DNA of 64,000 nt, taken from NCBI RefSeq assembly GCF_009720725.1, contig NZ_WNKT01000020.1:1-64000 (forward strand). The letters run 5' to 3'. Numbering within the stretch: position 1 is the stretch's first letter; every line of letters begins with the position of its first letter. The stretch is from Allochromatium palmeri (GTDB lineage Bacteria; Pseudomonadota; Gammaproteobacteria; Chromatiales; Chromatiaceae). The notes under the pieces are model-generated. The model was not told where the DNA came from, ran no database searches, and saw only the letters and a list, made by a program, of their open reading frames with translations. Shown one piece after another: positions 49,452-59,625 of the stretch. A program made the position numbers and the translations under genes.

Positions 49452-49582
49452 GTGGTGCGCTCAGCGGTCTCGGCGGTCTGTCATCGATGATGCAGGGCAT
49501 GGGGGCGATGGCCAACCGGCCGTGCCCCGATCCATCGCAGATGGCGGAACAACTGGTTTCCACGCTCGATACCAGCGGCTAG
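49448..49582 (+). CDS. 44-residue small ORF, copy B
   Basis: Identical in length and near-identical in sequence to the ORF at 36656, again overlapping the DUF1566 stop as ATGA and preceded by CGGAGG. The conserved overlap in both copies argues for translation, but the divergence between copies is too low to prove selection. Confidence 0.55.
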   Translation: MSGALSGLGGLSSMMQGMGAMANRPCPDPSQMAEQLVSTLDTSG

Positions 49583-49592
49583 GGCTGGCCCG

Positions 49593-49886
49593 ATGGAGGG
49601 ACTCGAAATAGATGCGCAGACGCGGGTCGTGGCGAGCCGTGAGGGAGCCTGGATTCGGGTGAGCGTCGAGGACACGGCCCCCGGCGTGGAGCCCGAGGCG
49701 CTGGAGCGCCTGTTCGACCGCTTCTACCGCGTCGAGGCCTCGCGCTCGCGCGCCAAGGGCGGCGCGGGGCTCGGCCTGGCGATCTGCCGCAACATCATCG
49801 AGGCCCATCGCGGCCGCATCCTCGCCAGGGCCGCAGACGCCGGGGGCTTGGCCATCGATATCCGTCTACCGGCGTCGGACGACTGA
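49593..49886 (+). pseudogene. truncated BaeS-like kinase (ATPase tail only)
   Basis: Joins the first 7 bases of the kinase gene (ATGCGCA) directly to codons for the last part of the ATPase domain; 1240 nt are missing. The frame open from ATG 49593 keeps the G1 (EDTAPGV) and G2 (GGAGLGL) boxes but has no sensor, phospho-accepting histidine or N-box. From the original ATG (49614) the frame stops after 16 codons. It cannot be a working kinase. Confidence 0.85.
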
Positions 49887-49896
49887 ATTCCAGGTC

Positions 49897-49910
49897 TCAC
49901 GATTCGCTCA
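49897..49910 (+). promoter_or_regulatory. putative BaeR-like box F, single unit
   Basis: One TCACGATTCGC unit plus TCA, where copy A has two. No plus-strand gene follows closely, because brnA on the opposite strand replaces the 91-codon gene. Probably a leftover. Confidence 0.4.
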
Positions 49911-49981
49911 AAGCGACGCCTCAGTCGGCTCTTAGACTGGAGCTACCTCAACGCAACAATTACAACCTGAGCGAGTGGTGG

Positions 49982-50275
49982 CTACATCTGCCGCTCAATG
50001 TACTCGCGCAGCACGTCATTCATGCGCGTCTGCCAGCCAGGGCCGGTCGCTCGAAAGGCTGCCATGACATCCTGATCAAATCGAATCGTGATGCGCTCTT
50101 TAGGGTGCTCGGCTTTGGGGCGTCCGGGCCGACGCGCGAGTGGACGCAGCTCGGCCATCTCCGTGTCGGTCAGTTCATGGGTGTCTGGGTCCGCCGCGAT
50201 GCCTGCGCGAATGCGCTTGGTCTCTTCCTCGGTCGGAATGTGGTATTTCCTACCATTCTTGTCTGTGACGTACAT
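49982..50275 (-). CDS. brnA: BrnA-family antitoxin
   Basis: The 97-residue product from ATG 50275 has a linker region (PTEEETKRIRAGIAADPDTHELTDTEMAEL) and a C-terminal ribbon-helix-helix type DNA-binding segment RITIRFDQDVMAAFRATGPGWQTRMNDVLREYI. This is the usual architecture of BrnA, which neutralises BrnT and represses its own operon. It overlaps brnT by 26 nt. A longer in-frame extension to 50425 is the shadow of brnT. Confidence 0.9.
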   Translation of the reverse strand: MYVTDKNGRKYHIPTEEETKRIRAGIAADPDTHELTDTEMAELRPLARRPGRPKAEHPKERITIRFDQDVMAAFRATGPGWQTRMNDVLREYIERQM

Positions 50276-50528
50276 AGTTTCTGACCTCTCTGGGCGTCGC
50301 TTCTCGCAGACTGACGATTCGGTAGTGGTCGTCCTCTTCGATGCAGATCGCGCAATAGAGCCGGTCGGCGATCGGAGCAAAGCATTGCAAGCGCAGCTCG
50401 CCATACGCTTCCCGATCATCTTCACGGCACACCATCTGATCCCACTCCAAGTTCTCAGCTAAGGCCAAGGACACGCCATGCGCGGCGATGTTCAAGCGGT
50501 CTTTGGCGAGATCAAAGGTGATATTCAT
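50250..50528 (-). CDS. brnT: BrnT-family ribonuclease toxin
   Basis: Small RelE-fold toxin of a type II system, upstream of its antitoxin as is normal for BrnTA. The 92 residues include NITFDLAKDRLNIAAHGVSL, a central beta sheet (GELRLQCFAPIADRLYCAICIEED) and the C-terminal YRIVSLREATPREVRNYVRH that carries catalytic basic residues. ATG 50528 is close to the predicted transcription start, so the message may be leaderless; a TTG at 50564 is an unlikely alternative. Confidence 0.88.
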   Translation of the reverse strand: MNITFDLAKDRLNIAAHGVSLALAENLEWDQMVCREDDREAYGELRLQCFAPIADRLYCAICIEEDDHYRIVSLREATPREVRNYVRHRQEW

Positions 50529-50533
50529 AGATA

Positions 50534-50585
50534 TTAGTGTATGTACAAAAATAAACCGATTCAAGGATTATTGTGCATACATTAA
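50534..50585 (-). promoter_or_regulatory. brnTA promoter and inverted-repeat operator
   Basis: TTAGTGTATGTACAA (50534-50548) and TTGTGCATACATTAA (50571-50585) are inverted copies matching at 13 of 15 positions. On the minus strand TTGAAT and TACACT are 17 bp apart between and within the arms, so a repressor bound there would cover the promoter. BrnA is the likely repressor. Confidence 0.6.
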
Positions 50586-50635
50586 CAAGATGACGTCACC
50601 GTGTTGCACCCGTGTGTGTAGTGGCCGATGCATCC

Positions 50636-50660
50636 TCACATTCTCCTCGCATTTCGCCTC
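50636..50660 (+). promoter_or_regulatory. putative BaeR-like box E
   Basis: TCACATTCTCCTCGCATTTCGCC: two ATTC/ATTTC cores 11 bp apart following TCACA. It lies 142 bp before ATG 50778 and 79 bp before the alternative ATG 50715. Confidence 0.45.
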
Positions 50661-50777
50661 TATGGTTCGATGATCGGAGGCCGATAAAGAATCTGCAATC
50701 CGTGACGGGCGCACATGAAGCCGCGCGTTTTATTTGATTACGAAGCCTTTTGCTTTGACGCAGTCTTGGAGAGAACA

Positions 50778-51272
50778 ATGATCAACTCGATCAACAGCAA
50801 CGTTGCTTCGGCCATGCAACAAGCTCCGAGGATGGATAAGTCGCAGTCGCTGTCTGAGGCGCAGCAACAGACCATCAAGGACACTTTGGCAAACTTCGAT
50901 GCCGACAACCTCAGCGCATCCGATGCCACCTCCATCGCCAAGTCCTTCAGTGAAGCGGGCATTCGGCCGGGCACTGCCATGGAGTCGGCGATGAAGGATC
51001 TCGGGTTCGACGCGAAAGCGGTGGGCGAGATGGCCGGCGTGGAGCAATCTAGACCGATGGGGCCACCGCCGGGTGGAGGGAGGCACGGAGGAGGGGGACA
51101 AGTCGGTCAGTTGAACCTGAGCGACGAGATGATGAGCAGCCTCAACGACCTCTTGGAAGAGTACAGCAGCGGTACGCTTGAAGGCAGCGAGCGGGAATCA
51201 ATGCTCACCGAGATCAAGGACATTCTTGCCAAGGGTGCCCCAGAAGGCGGACTGTTTAGCTTCACGGCGTGA
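50778..51272 (+). CDS. hypothetical small acidic protein with GPPPGGG linker
   Basis: The 164-residue product starts at ATG 50778, which has a GGAGAG ribosome site 9 nt before it; ATG 50715 is in frame but lacks one. Two helical halves of about 80 and 45 residues flank a short GPPPGGGRHGGGG linker. The FDADNLSASDATSIAKSFSEAGI segment resembles a degenerate EF-hand loop, and the second half repeats the pattern loosely (LEGSERESMLTEIKDILA). No signal peptide. It lies beside the second BaeR-like gene and has a putative regulator box, suggesting it belongs to the same regulon. Confidence 0.7.
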   Translation: MINSINSNVASAMQQAPRMDKSQSLSEAQQQTIKDTLANFDADNLSASDATSIAKSFSEAGIRPGTAMESAMKDLGFDAKAVGEMAGVEQSRPMGPPPGGGRHGGGGQVGQLNLSDEMMSSLNDLLEEYSSGTLEGSERESMLTEIKDILAKGAPEGGLFSFTA

Positions 51273-51346
51273 TCGAACGGTCCGGCGCCTATGCTCGTCG
51301 GGGTACTGGTGAGCTGTGCGTGAGACACCCGCCGCCCTAAACCGAT

Positions 51347-52054
51347 TCAATCGGGCTCGTAGCGATACCCGACGCCGTAGACCGACTCGATGAACTGGCG
51401 CCCATCGAATTCCGACGCCAGCTTGCGGCGTAGATTTTTCACATGAGTGTCCACCGAGCGATCAGTCACCACGCGGTGGTCGTCGTACAGCTCCTCGAGC
51501 AAACGCGCCCGGGACATGATGCGCCCGGGGTGTCGGTGGAGTGCGGCGAGCAGGCGGAACTCGCCGACGGTGAGCCGCAGCGCGCGACCTTCCAGGCGGG
51601 CCTCGTAGCGGTCCTCGTCCAGCACGAGCCCGCCGCTACCGTCCGTATCAACCTCGCCGGCCGGCCGGGTCAGCATCTCGACGCGGCGCAGCTGGGCCTT
51701 GACCCGCGCCACGACTTCCCTCGGGGCAAAGGGTTTGCAGATGTAGTCATCCGCACCCAGCTCCAGGCCCAGCAGGCGATCGATCTCCTCCACCCGGGCC
51801 GTCACCATGATGATCGGGACCGACGAGAAGGTGCGAAGCTCACGACAGATCGCCAGTCCGTCAAGCCCCGGCAGCATCAGGTCCAGCAGGATGAGATCGG
51901 GCGGGGCCGCGCGAACCCGAGGCACCACGGCGGCACCGTCCTCGATGCGTTCGACCTCCAGGGCCGAAGCGCGCAGGTACTCCTCAAGCACATCGGCGAG
52001 CGGGGTCTCGTCCTCGACGATGAGTACGGTTTTGTTGGCGGCGGTGGGGCTCAT
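51347..52054 (-). CDS. BaeR-like response regulator, copy 2
   Basis: The 235-residue OmpR-type regulator differs from copy 1 only at the N-terminus (MSPTAANKTV against MRPATKTV) and at a few other positions. The receiver has D58, and the winged helix is complete. It follows the diguanylate cyclase gene by 126 nt on the same strand, with the same spacer that is also present beside copy 1, so this is probably the original genomic context. Convergent with the 164-codon gene. Confidence 0.93.
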   Translation of the reverse strand: MSPTAANKTVLIVEDETPLADVLEEYLRASALEVERIEDGAAVVPRVRAAPPDLILLDLMLPGLDGLAICRELRTFSSVPIIMVTARVEEIDRLLGLELGADDYICKPFAPREVVARVKAQLRRVEMLTRPAGEVDTDGSGGLVLDEDRYEARLEGRALRLTVGEFRLLAALHRHPGRIMSRARLLEELYDDHRVVTDRSVDTHVKNLRRKLASEFDGRQFIESVYGVGYRYEPD

Positions 52055-52180
52055 GGCCGGCCTCTCCCTCGAATTCTCGGACCCCCGGACAGTGGGCCTC
52101 CGGCGCTATTCTCGCCGATCCATCTCCCGGCGGCGAGCCTCAGACCGCCGCCTTCTCCAGCTTCAGTTGCTGGTCTTACA

Positions 52181-55030
52181 TCAGCGGTCTTGCTCCGCGT
52201 CGTGCAGGTGATAGCAATTCCCGCCGGCCGCCTTGGCGCGGTACATGGCCTGATCGGCGTGGCGCAGCAGGGTGTCGGCGCTCGCGACATCCGGCGGACT
52301 CAGGACCACCCCGATACTGGCTGAGACGCGGTGGGTCACGCCGTGCAAGAGGATCGGCGTCGTGGCTGCGGCCAGGACGCGCTCCAGGAGCAGGTGGCAG
52401 TCTTCCGCTCGCGCCAGGTCGTTGAAGAGCAGGACGAACTCGTCGCCGCCCAGTCGAGCCACGGTATCCTGTGCCCGTATCAGCTCGCGCAGCCGATCGG
52501 CAATGCTGATCAGCACCTCATCGCCCACCTCGTGCCCATAGTGATCGTTGATCGGTTTGAAGTCGTCGAGGTCGAGATAGCACAGCGCCATGGGCCGGCC
52601 CGAACGTCGGGTTCTGGCCAGCGCCTGTTTCAGTCGGTCCTCCAAGAGCCGCCGGTTGGGCAGCTCGGTCAGCGCATCATAGTTAGCGAGATGGTCCAGT
52701 TCCCCCTCGTGGGCCTTGAGATCGCTGATATCGGAGAAGACGCCGATATAGTTCTGGACCAAGCCTTCGGCATCGAGGACGGCCGAGATCGACAACAGCT
52801 CGGCGTAGAGCTGGCCATCCTGGCGACGATTCCAAAGCTCACCCCGCCAACACCCCTGGTGCCTGATCGCCTCCCACATCTCGCGATAGAAGGCTTCATC
52901 CTGGCGACCGGAGGCGAGGATGTTCGGATCCTTGCCCAGCACGCTCGCCCGCTCGTAGCCGGTGATGGCGCTGAAGGCGGGATTGGCGTCGACGATGCGG
53001 TTCTCGGCATCGGTGATGATGATGCCCTCAAAGCTGTGCGCGAAGACGCTGGCGGCGAGGCGCAAGTCGCGCTCAGCCTGCTTGCGCTCGGTGAGGTCTT
53101 CGAAGGTGCCGTAGACATGGGTGACCTTGTGGCTCCAGCGAGTCTCGGGATACCCCCGCGCGAAACACTGGCGCGTGCTGCCGTCGCGGCGTCGAGCGCA
53201 CAACTCCAGGGCGTAGGGGGTGCCTTCGTTGATCACCGCGTCCATCGCCGTCTTGAGGCGCGCGAAGTCTTCGGGACAGAAGAGCCGGTGATGCTCGGTG
53301 AATGGCGGTACGCCCACGGCCGGGTCCATCTGGAAGATGCGAAACAGTTCCTCGGACCAGGTGACACTGTTCGTCTCGATCTCCATTTCCCAACTGCCGA
53401 TATGGGCGAGCTGTTCGGTGCGGGCGAGCATGGTTTGCAGGTGACGCCGTTCGGCTTCCTCTTGCTCGTGCTCGGTCACGTCTTGAACGGTGCCGGAGAG
53501 CCGGACGACCTTGCCCTGGGCGTCCAGGTGGGGTGTGCAGAGGCTGATCATCCGGCGCTCCTGACCGTCGGGGCGGCGGATGCGCAACCTGAGCCGGTAG
53601 GGCTCTCCCCGCTGCGCAGCCCGGCTGACGGCCTGGTCGAATGCGCCCCAATCCTCGGGATGGATATAGCGACGATGCGCCTCGTAGCTCGGTGCGCCAT
53701 CCTTGGGGTCCAGGCCCCAGATCGGAAACATGCCCTCCGACCAGCTCGCCTGTTTGGTGCGCGGATCAAAGGTCCAACTTCCGAGCTGGGCGGTTCGCTG
53801 TGCCCACAGCAGCAGCCGCTCCTGCTCGGCGAGGTGCTGATTTGTGTGCTCCAACGCGCCCACGACGGTGGCAACGCGCCGCTGCGCTTGTGTCTGCACC
53901 ACGAAGATCAGTGCCAGCAGCAGACTGAGTGTGAGTCCGCTCAGGCCGATCCATGTCGCGATGTCGCTGGTTAGGGCGTACTCGAATGAGGGCGCGGCCG
54001 TGACCGCGACCGACCATTGACGCCCACCAAAGGTCACCAACTGGATCTTGCGCAAGCTCCCATTGGCCTCCGGGCTGATCCCCGCTGGCCCTGAGGTGAA
54101 CAGCCGCTGCTCGGGCACCGGGCGCTCACCGTCGTAGACATCCAACCGCAGTCCGGGCCGCGCGAGGTCTGACTGTACAGGCCGCAGCACGTCTTGCATC
54201 AGGTCACGCATCCGCAGCGGCGAATAGACCCAGCCGAGCAGATTTGCGCGCCGCTCGGCCAGGCTGTCATGGGGAGCCACGGCCCGATAGACCGGCAGGA
54301 ACAAGACGAAGCCCGGTTGGATATCGGTGGCACCCTCCTGCATCAAGGTCACCCGAGCCGACAGAGCCTCCGTCGCCTGATCCCGAGCACGGGTCGCCGC
54401 CTCCCAGCGCAGCGGTTCCGGGGCCATGTCATAGCCAAAGTCGCGCAGATTGCGACCGGAGAAGCGTTCGATATAGAGCACCGCCGCATAGAAAGGCCGC
54501 TCTCCCGCCGGATGGATTTTGAACTGCGGAAAACCTTCCCGATGCACGGCGGCGACCCGGGCGTCCTTCTCGTCATCAGGGATCAGGAGCAAGAAGCCGA
54601 TCCCCTGGATGCCGGGATACTGATCCTTCAACTGGAGCGTCTCGAAATAGCGACGGAATCGCTCGTGCGTGATCCACTCGGGGACATCGAACAGACCAGC
54701 CGCCCCACGCAGCAACTGGGCGTTGTCCCGGAGCCGCTCGTCGATCAAGCCGGCGATCTTGCTCGCCAACTCACCGAGTTCTTCCTCCCGGTCCTGGCGC
54801 ACATGCGCCTGAGCGATCGACCAAAGCCCAGCGGTCACCATGAGTCCGATGGCCAGGATCACAGCGGGCAGCCGGAACGGGCGCAGCCCGCCGAAGCGGC
54901 CGAGCGGGGGGCTGGAAGTCTTCTTTCGACGGTTGAGTAACAGCTGTTGATCCTCTGCGTTATAGACACAGCATACGCTATATGTGGCCGGGCCTGCCTC
55001 CGTGCAGGGATCGCCGTGGCGGACGCTCAC
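52181..55030 (-). CDS. CHASE-PAS-PAS-PAS-GGDEF diguanylate cyclase
   Basis: The 949-residue membrane sensor makes cyclic di-GMP. A first membrane span (about 52-72), a periplasmic CHASE domain (about 100-330, GIGFLLLIPDDEKDARV), and a second span (about 355-378) are followed by three PAS/PAC modules (about 400-780). The GGDEF domain has an intact active site GGDEF at 861-865 and an inhibitory I-site RAQD five residues before it. No EAL domain. Start GTG 55030 sits against its Shine-Dalgarno and is uncertain. Relative to the remnant at 47.8 kb, a 14-nt insertion with a repeated AAGAC ends the protein eight residues early. Confidence 0.9.
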   Translation of the reverse strand: MSVRHGDPCTEAGPATYSVCCVYNAEDQQLLLNRRKKTSSPPLGRFGGLRPFRLPAVILAIGLMVTAGLWSIAQAHVRQDREEELGELASKIAGLIDERLRDNAQLLRGAAGLFDVPEWITHERFRRYFETLQLKDQYPGIQGIGFLLLIPDDEKDARVAAVHREGFPQFKIHPAGERPFYAAVLYIERFSGRNLRDFGYDMAPEPLRWEAATRARDQATEALSARVTLMQEGATDIQPGFVLFLPVYRAVAPHDSLAERRANLLGWVYSPLRMRDLMQDVLRPVQSDLARPGLRLDVYDGERPVPEQRLFTSGPAGISPEANGSLRKIQLVTFGGRQWSVAVTAAPSFEYALTSDIATWIGLSGLTLSLLLALIFVVQTQAQRRVATVVGALEHTNQHLAEQERLLLWAQRTAQLGSWTFDPRTKQASWSEGMFPIWGLDPKDGAPSYEAHRRYIHPEDWGAFDQAVSRAAQRGEPYRLRLRIRRPDGQERRMISLCTPHLDAQGKVVRLSGTVQDVTEHEQEEAERRHLQTMLARTEQLAHIGSWEMEIETNSVTWSEELFRIFQMDPAVGVPPFTEHHRLFCPEDFARLKTAMDAVINEGTPYALELCARRRDGSTRQCFARGYPETRWSHKVTHVYGTFEDLTERKQAERDLRLAASVFAHSFEGIIITDAENRIVDANPAFSAITGYERASVLGKDPNILASGRQDEAFYREMWEAIRHQGCWRGELWNRRQDGQLYAELLSISAVLDAEGLVQNYIGVFSDISDLKAHEGELDHLANYDALTELPNRRLLEDRLKQALARTRRSGRPMALCYLDLDDFKPINDHYGHEVGDEVLISIADRLRELIRAQDTVARLGGDEFVLLFNDLARAEDCHLLLERVLAAATTPILLHGVTHRVSASIGVVLSPPDVASADTLLRHADQAMYRAKAAGGNCYHLHDAEQDR

Positions 55031-55095
55031 CTCCCTGATGCTCCTGATTGGATCACGACCGTGACGCTAAACGCCGTTTGGAATCGGTTTGGAAC

Positions 55096-55123
55096 TTGAC
55101 AGCCGACAATTTAGCTCTACCAT
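55096..55123 (+). promoter_or_regulatory. groESL promoter
   Basis: TTGACA (55096-55101) and TACCAT (55118-55123) are 16 bp apart, with the start of the CIRCE element overlapping the last base of the -10 hexamer. Confidence 0.6.
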
Positions 55124-55149
55124 TAGCACTCGTTTCCAGTGAGTGCTAA
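55123..55149 (+). promoter_or_regulatory. CIRCE operator (HrcA-binding)
   Basis: TTAGCACTC, nine bases, GAGTGCTAA: a perfect match to the CIRCE consensus in both arms and spacing. It implies HrcA repression of groESL; hrcA itself is not in the window. Confidence 0.95.
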
Positions 55150-55219
55150 CAGGTCGATCTCAACACCGGCCTCGCGGCTACTCCATCATCCACTTCTCAA
55201 CCTGATCGAGGAGCCATCC

Positions 55220-55510
55220 ATGAACATCCGTCCCCTGCATGACCGCGTCGTCGTCCGTCGCATGGAAGAGGAGCGCACGACCGCCGGCGGCATCCTGATT
55301 CCGGATTCCGCCACCGAGAAGCCGATCCAGGGCGAGATCATCGCCGTCGGTCACGGCAAGATCCTCGACAACGGCAACGTGCGCGCACTCGACGTCAAGG
55401 TCGGCGACCGCGTCCTGTTCGGCAAGTATTCCGGCACCGAGGTCAAGCTCGACGGCAAGGAATTCCTGGTGATGCGCGAAGAAGACATCATGGCGGTCGT
55501 CGAGGGCTGA
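55220..55510 (+). CDS. groES: co-chaperonin GroES
   Basis: The 96-residue lid of the GroEL folding chamber. Typical sequence [18 protein letters not shown] with the mobile loop ([16 protein letters not shown]) and the C-terminal [13 protein letters not shown]. The start ATG 55220 follows GAGGAG; an upstream in-frame ATG at 55139 would start inside the CIRCE element. Confidence 0.98.
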   Translation: MNIRPLHDRVVVRRMEEERTTAGGILIPDSATEKPIQGEIIAVGHGKILDNGNVRALDVKVGDRVLFGKYSGTEVKLDGKEFLVMREEDIMAVVEG

Positions 55511-55567
55511 ACGCCTTCCGCTCCTTGAGTCTCCACGCCTGTCCAAATCACAACAGAAATCTATTGA

Positions 55568-57226
<1,659 letters not shown>

Positions 57227-57270
57227 GCCCGAGCGCTCCGGGACGTTCGCGTCCCGGCCCAGCGTGACCA

Positions 57271-57296
57271 AGCCCCGCTTCGGCGGGGCTTTTTTT
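57271..57296 (+). terminator. intrinsic terminator of groESL
   Basis: AGCCCCGC and GCGGGGCT form an 8-bp stem with a TTCG tetraloop, followed by seven T residues. The remaining 290 nt to rimK show no gene or clear motif. Confidence 0.95.
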
Positions 57297-57587
57297 ATAC
57301 GCCCACTTTGCCGACGCATAGTGGCGGCTGTGCGCCGATATAACCGCCGCTGTTCGGCCTTTGAGGTCGTCTGCTGCTACCATACTCAGCTAGGCGCGGA
57401 GCAGCACGGCTCCTTACTCTTACCTCGGTGCGCACCAAGGTCGCCCGCTTAGGCCGCATCAACCCCGCCGCATCCCGAGCTGGGTTCTCAGCTGATGCCG
57501 CCAACCCGCCAACAGACAGCCCGCGCTCAGCCCTTCGCCATCAAGGTTGAGTAACGGCGTGTGCATTTACCGAGACAGAGGTTATTC

Positions 57588-58493
57588 ATGAAGATCGCGA
57601 TCTTATCTAGAAACCCAAAGCTATATTCAACGCGCCGCCTCGTCGAGGCCGCCACGGCGAAAGGACATGAGGTCCGGGTCTTAGACGTGCTGCGCTGCTA
57701 TATGAACATCACCTCAATGCGCCCCCAGATTCACTACCGTGGCGAGAAGCTTGAGGGTTTCGACGCGGTCATCCCACGCATCGGCGCGTCAGTGACCTTT
57801 TACGGCACCGCGGTGTTGCGCCAGTTCGAAATGATGGGGGTGTTTCCGCTCAACGAGTCGGTCGCACTGACCCGCTCCCGCGACAAACTGCGCTCGCTGC
57901 AACTGCTCTCGCGCAAGGGCATCGGGCTGCCGGTGACCGGCTTCGCCCACAAACCGGACGACATCCAGGATCTGATCAAGATGGTCGGCGGCGCTCCACT
58001 GGTGATCAAGCTGCTCGAAGGCACCCAGGGCATCGGCGTCGTACTGGCGGAGACGCAACAGGCCGCCGAAAGCGTCATCGAAGCCTTCATGGGCCTGAAC
58101 GTCAATATTCTGGTGCAGGAGTTCATCAAAGAGGCTGGCGGCGCCGACCTGCGCTGCTTCGTGATCGGCGACAAGGTGGTGGCGACCATGAAGCGCCAGG
58201 GCAAGGAGGGCGAATTCCGCTCCAACCTGCACCGGGGCGGCACCGCCACCGTGGTCCGCATCACGCCGGAGGAGCGCTCCACGGCCGTGCGCGCTGCCCA
58301 AACCATGGGACTCAACGTCGCCGGCGTCGACCTGCTGCGTTCCAATCATGGCCCGGTCGTTATGGAGGTGAACTCCTCACCGGGGCTGGAAGGCATCGAG
58401 GGCTCGACGGGCAAGGATATCGCCGGCATGGTGATCGACTTCATCGAAAAACACTCATCCGCCGGCAACACACGCACTCGCGGAAAGGGCTGA
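57588..58493 (+). CDS. rimK: RimK-family alpha-L-glutamate ligase
   Basis: ATP-grasp enzyme that adds glutamates to the C-terminus of ribosomal protein S6. The 301-residue length and motifs match: [18 protein letters not shown] start, [41 protein letters not shown] and the metal-binding [17 protein letters not shown] 57588 has an AGAGGTT site. It overlaps nothing; the M14 peptidase gene follows after 3 nt, a pairing that suggests linked functions. Confidence 0.96.
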   Translation: MKIAILSRNPKLYSTRRLVEAATAKGHEVRVLDVLRCYMNITSMRPQIHYRGEKLEGFDAVIPRIGASVTFYGTAVLRQFEMMGVFPLNESVALTRSRDKLRSLQLLSRKGIGLPVTGFAHKPDDIQDLIKMVGGAPLVIKLLEGTQGIGVVLAETQQAAESVIEAFMGLNVNILVQEFIKEAGGADLRCFVIGDKVVATMKRQGKEGEFRSNLHRGGTATVVRITPEERSTAVRAAQTMGLNVAGVDLLRSNHGPVVMEVNSSPGLEGIEGSTGKDIAGMVIDFIEKHSSAGNTRTRGKG

Positions 58494-58496
58494 TCG

Positions 58497-59537
58497 ATGC
58501 GCGCGCCCTTTGTCATACAGGGACAGTCGGTCGCGGCGGACCAGCGCGCGATGATTGATGTAACTCTGCCCAAGCTCAACTCGCATACCAGTCTCTCCAT
58601 GCCGCTGCATGTCGTGCATGGGCGTAAAGACGGCCCACGACTGTTCGTCAGCGCGGCCGTGCATGGCGATGAACTGAACGGCGTCGAGATCATTCGCCGC
58701 CTGCTTGAGTCAAAGGCACTGCGCCGGCTCAGCGGAACCTTGGTCGCGGCGCCCGTGGTCAACGTCTACGGCCTGATCCACCAATCGCGTTACCTGCCCG
58801 ATCGGCGCGACCTCAATCGTAGCTTTCCCGGCTCGGCGTCCGGTTCGCTGGCCGCCCGCGTGGCCTATCTCGTCATCAACGAGATCGTTAAACACTGCAC
58901 CCACGGCATCGATCTGCACACGGGAGCCATCCATCGGACCAACCTGCCGCAGATCCGCGCCAATCTCGATGATCCCGAGACCGACACTCTCGCCCGCGCC
59001 TTTGGCGTCCCGGTCCTGCTCAACGCGACGCTGCGCGACGGCTCGCTGCGTGAGGCCGCGGCGGCACTCGGCATACCGATGTTGTTGTACGAGGCGGGGG
59101 AGGGCCTGCGCTTCGATGAGATATCCATTCGCGCTGGACTCAACGGCATTCTGAATGTGATGCGGGCGCTCGGCATGCTCTCACCGTCGCGTCAGCGCGC
59201 GCGCATTCCCGCGCCGTTCATTGCCCGCTCCAGCAGTTGGACGCGCGCACCCGAGAGCGGCCTGTTACGGACCCTGGTCCCACTCGGCGCTCAGGTGCAG
59301 CGCAAAGAACTGCTCGGCTACATCAGCGATCCCTATACCGGCACCCAGTATGAGGTGCGAACACATATCGGCGGTGTCGTGATCGGCCGCACGCAGACCC
59401 CGCTGGTACACGAGGGTGAAGCGCTTTATCACATTGCCCGCTTCCGCGACGATCACGACGATGTGGCGGACGAGGTGGAAGCCTTCCAGCAAACGCACAT
59501 GGACAACGATGAGGCCATCGTCCTGCCAATCGTTTAG
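58497..59537 (+). CDS. succinylglutamate desuccinylase/aspartoacylase-family hydrolase (M14)
   Basis: Zinc-dependent amidohydrolase of the AstE/AspA group within carboxypeptidase family M14. The 346 residues carry HGDE (zinc His and Glu), DRRDLNRSFPG (substrate Arg/Asn-Arg), IDLHTG (zinc His) and a catalytic glutamate in LLYEAGEG, with a C-terminal beta domain. It starts 3 nt after rimK. AstE itself is unlikely because no arginine succinyltransferase genes are near; removal of glutamyl groups added by RimK is a plausible but unproven role. Confidence 0.88.
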   Translation: MRAPFVIQGQSVAADQRAMIDVTLPKLNSHTSLSMPLHVVHGRKDGPRLFVSAAVHGDELNGVEIIRRLLESKALRRLSGTLVAAPVVNVYGLIHQSRYLPDRRDLNRSFPGSASGSLAARVAYLVINEIVKHCTHGIDLHTGAIHRTNLPQIRANLDDPETDTLARAFGVPVLLNATLRDGSLREAAAALGIPMLLYEAGEGLRFDEISIRAGLNGILNVMRALGMLSPSRQRARIPAPFIARSSSWTRAPESGLLRTLVPLGAQVQRKELLGYISDPYTGTQYEVRTHIGGVVIGRTQTPLVHEGEALYHIARFRDDHDDVADEVEAFQQTHMDNDEAIVLPIV

Positions 59538-59625
59538 CCACCGGTGATCGTTCGGGTTCTACACGGCGGCTTCGTTGCGCGCCTCACGCAGAACCCCCAG
59601 AGGGCATTGCCCGGCATGTCTATTC

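Larger units (their letters stand above)
47864..49953. repeat. duplicated block, copy B
   Basis: Matches 35070-36826 joined to 38067-38412. Contents are the regulator box, an intact DUF1566 gene, the 44-codon ORF, a 97-codon kinase remnant and one unit of the 11-bp promoter repeat. The match ends at CCTCAACG (49953), before the position of the 91-codon gene, which is absent here. Confidence 0.9.

Noticed and set aside
35000-52100. CRISPR array or phage attachment sites at the repeated sequences
   Set aside because: The repeats are two long gene-containing blocks and short promoter elements, not regularly spaced units; no integrase or transposase lies beside them.
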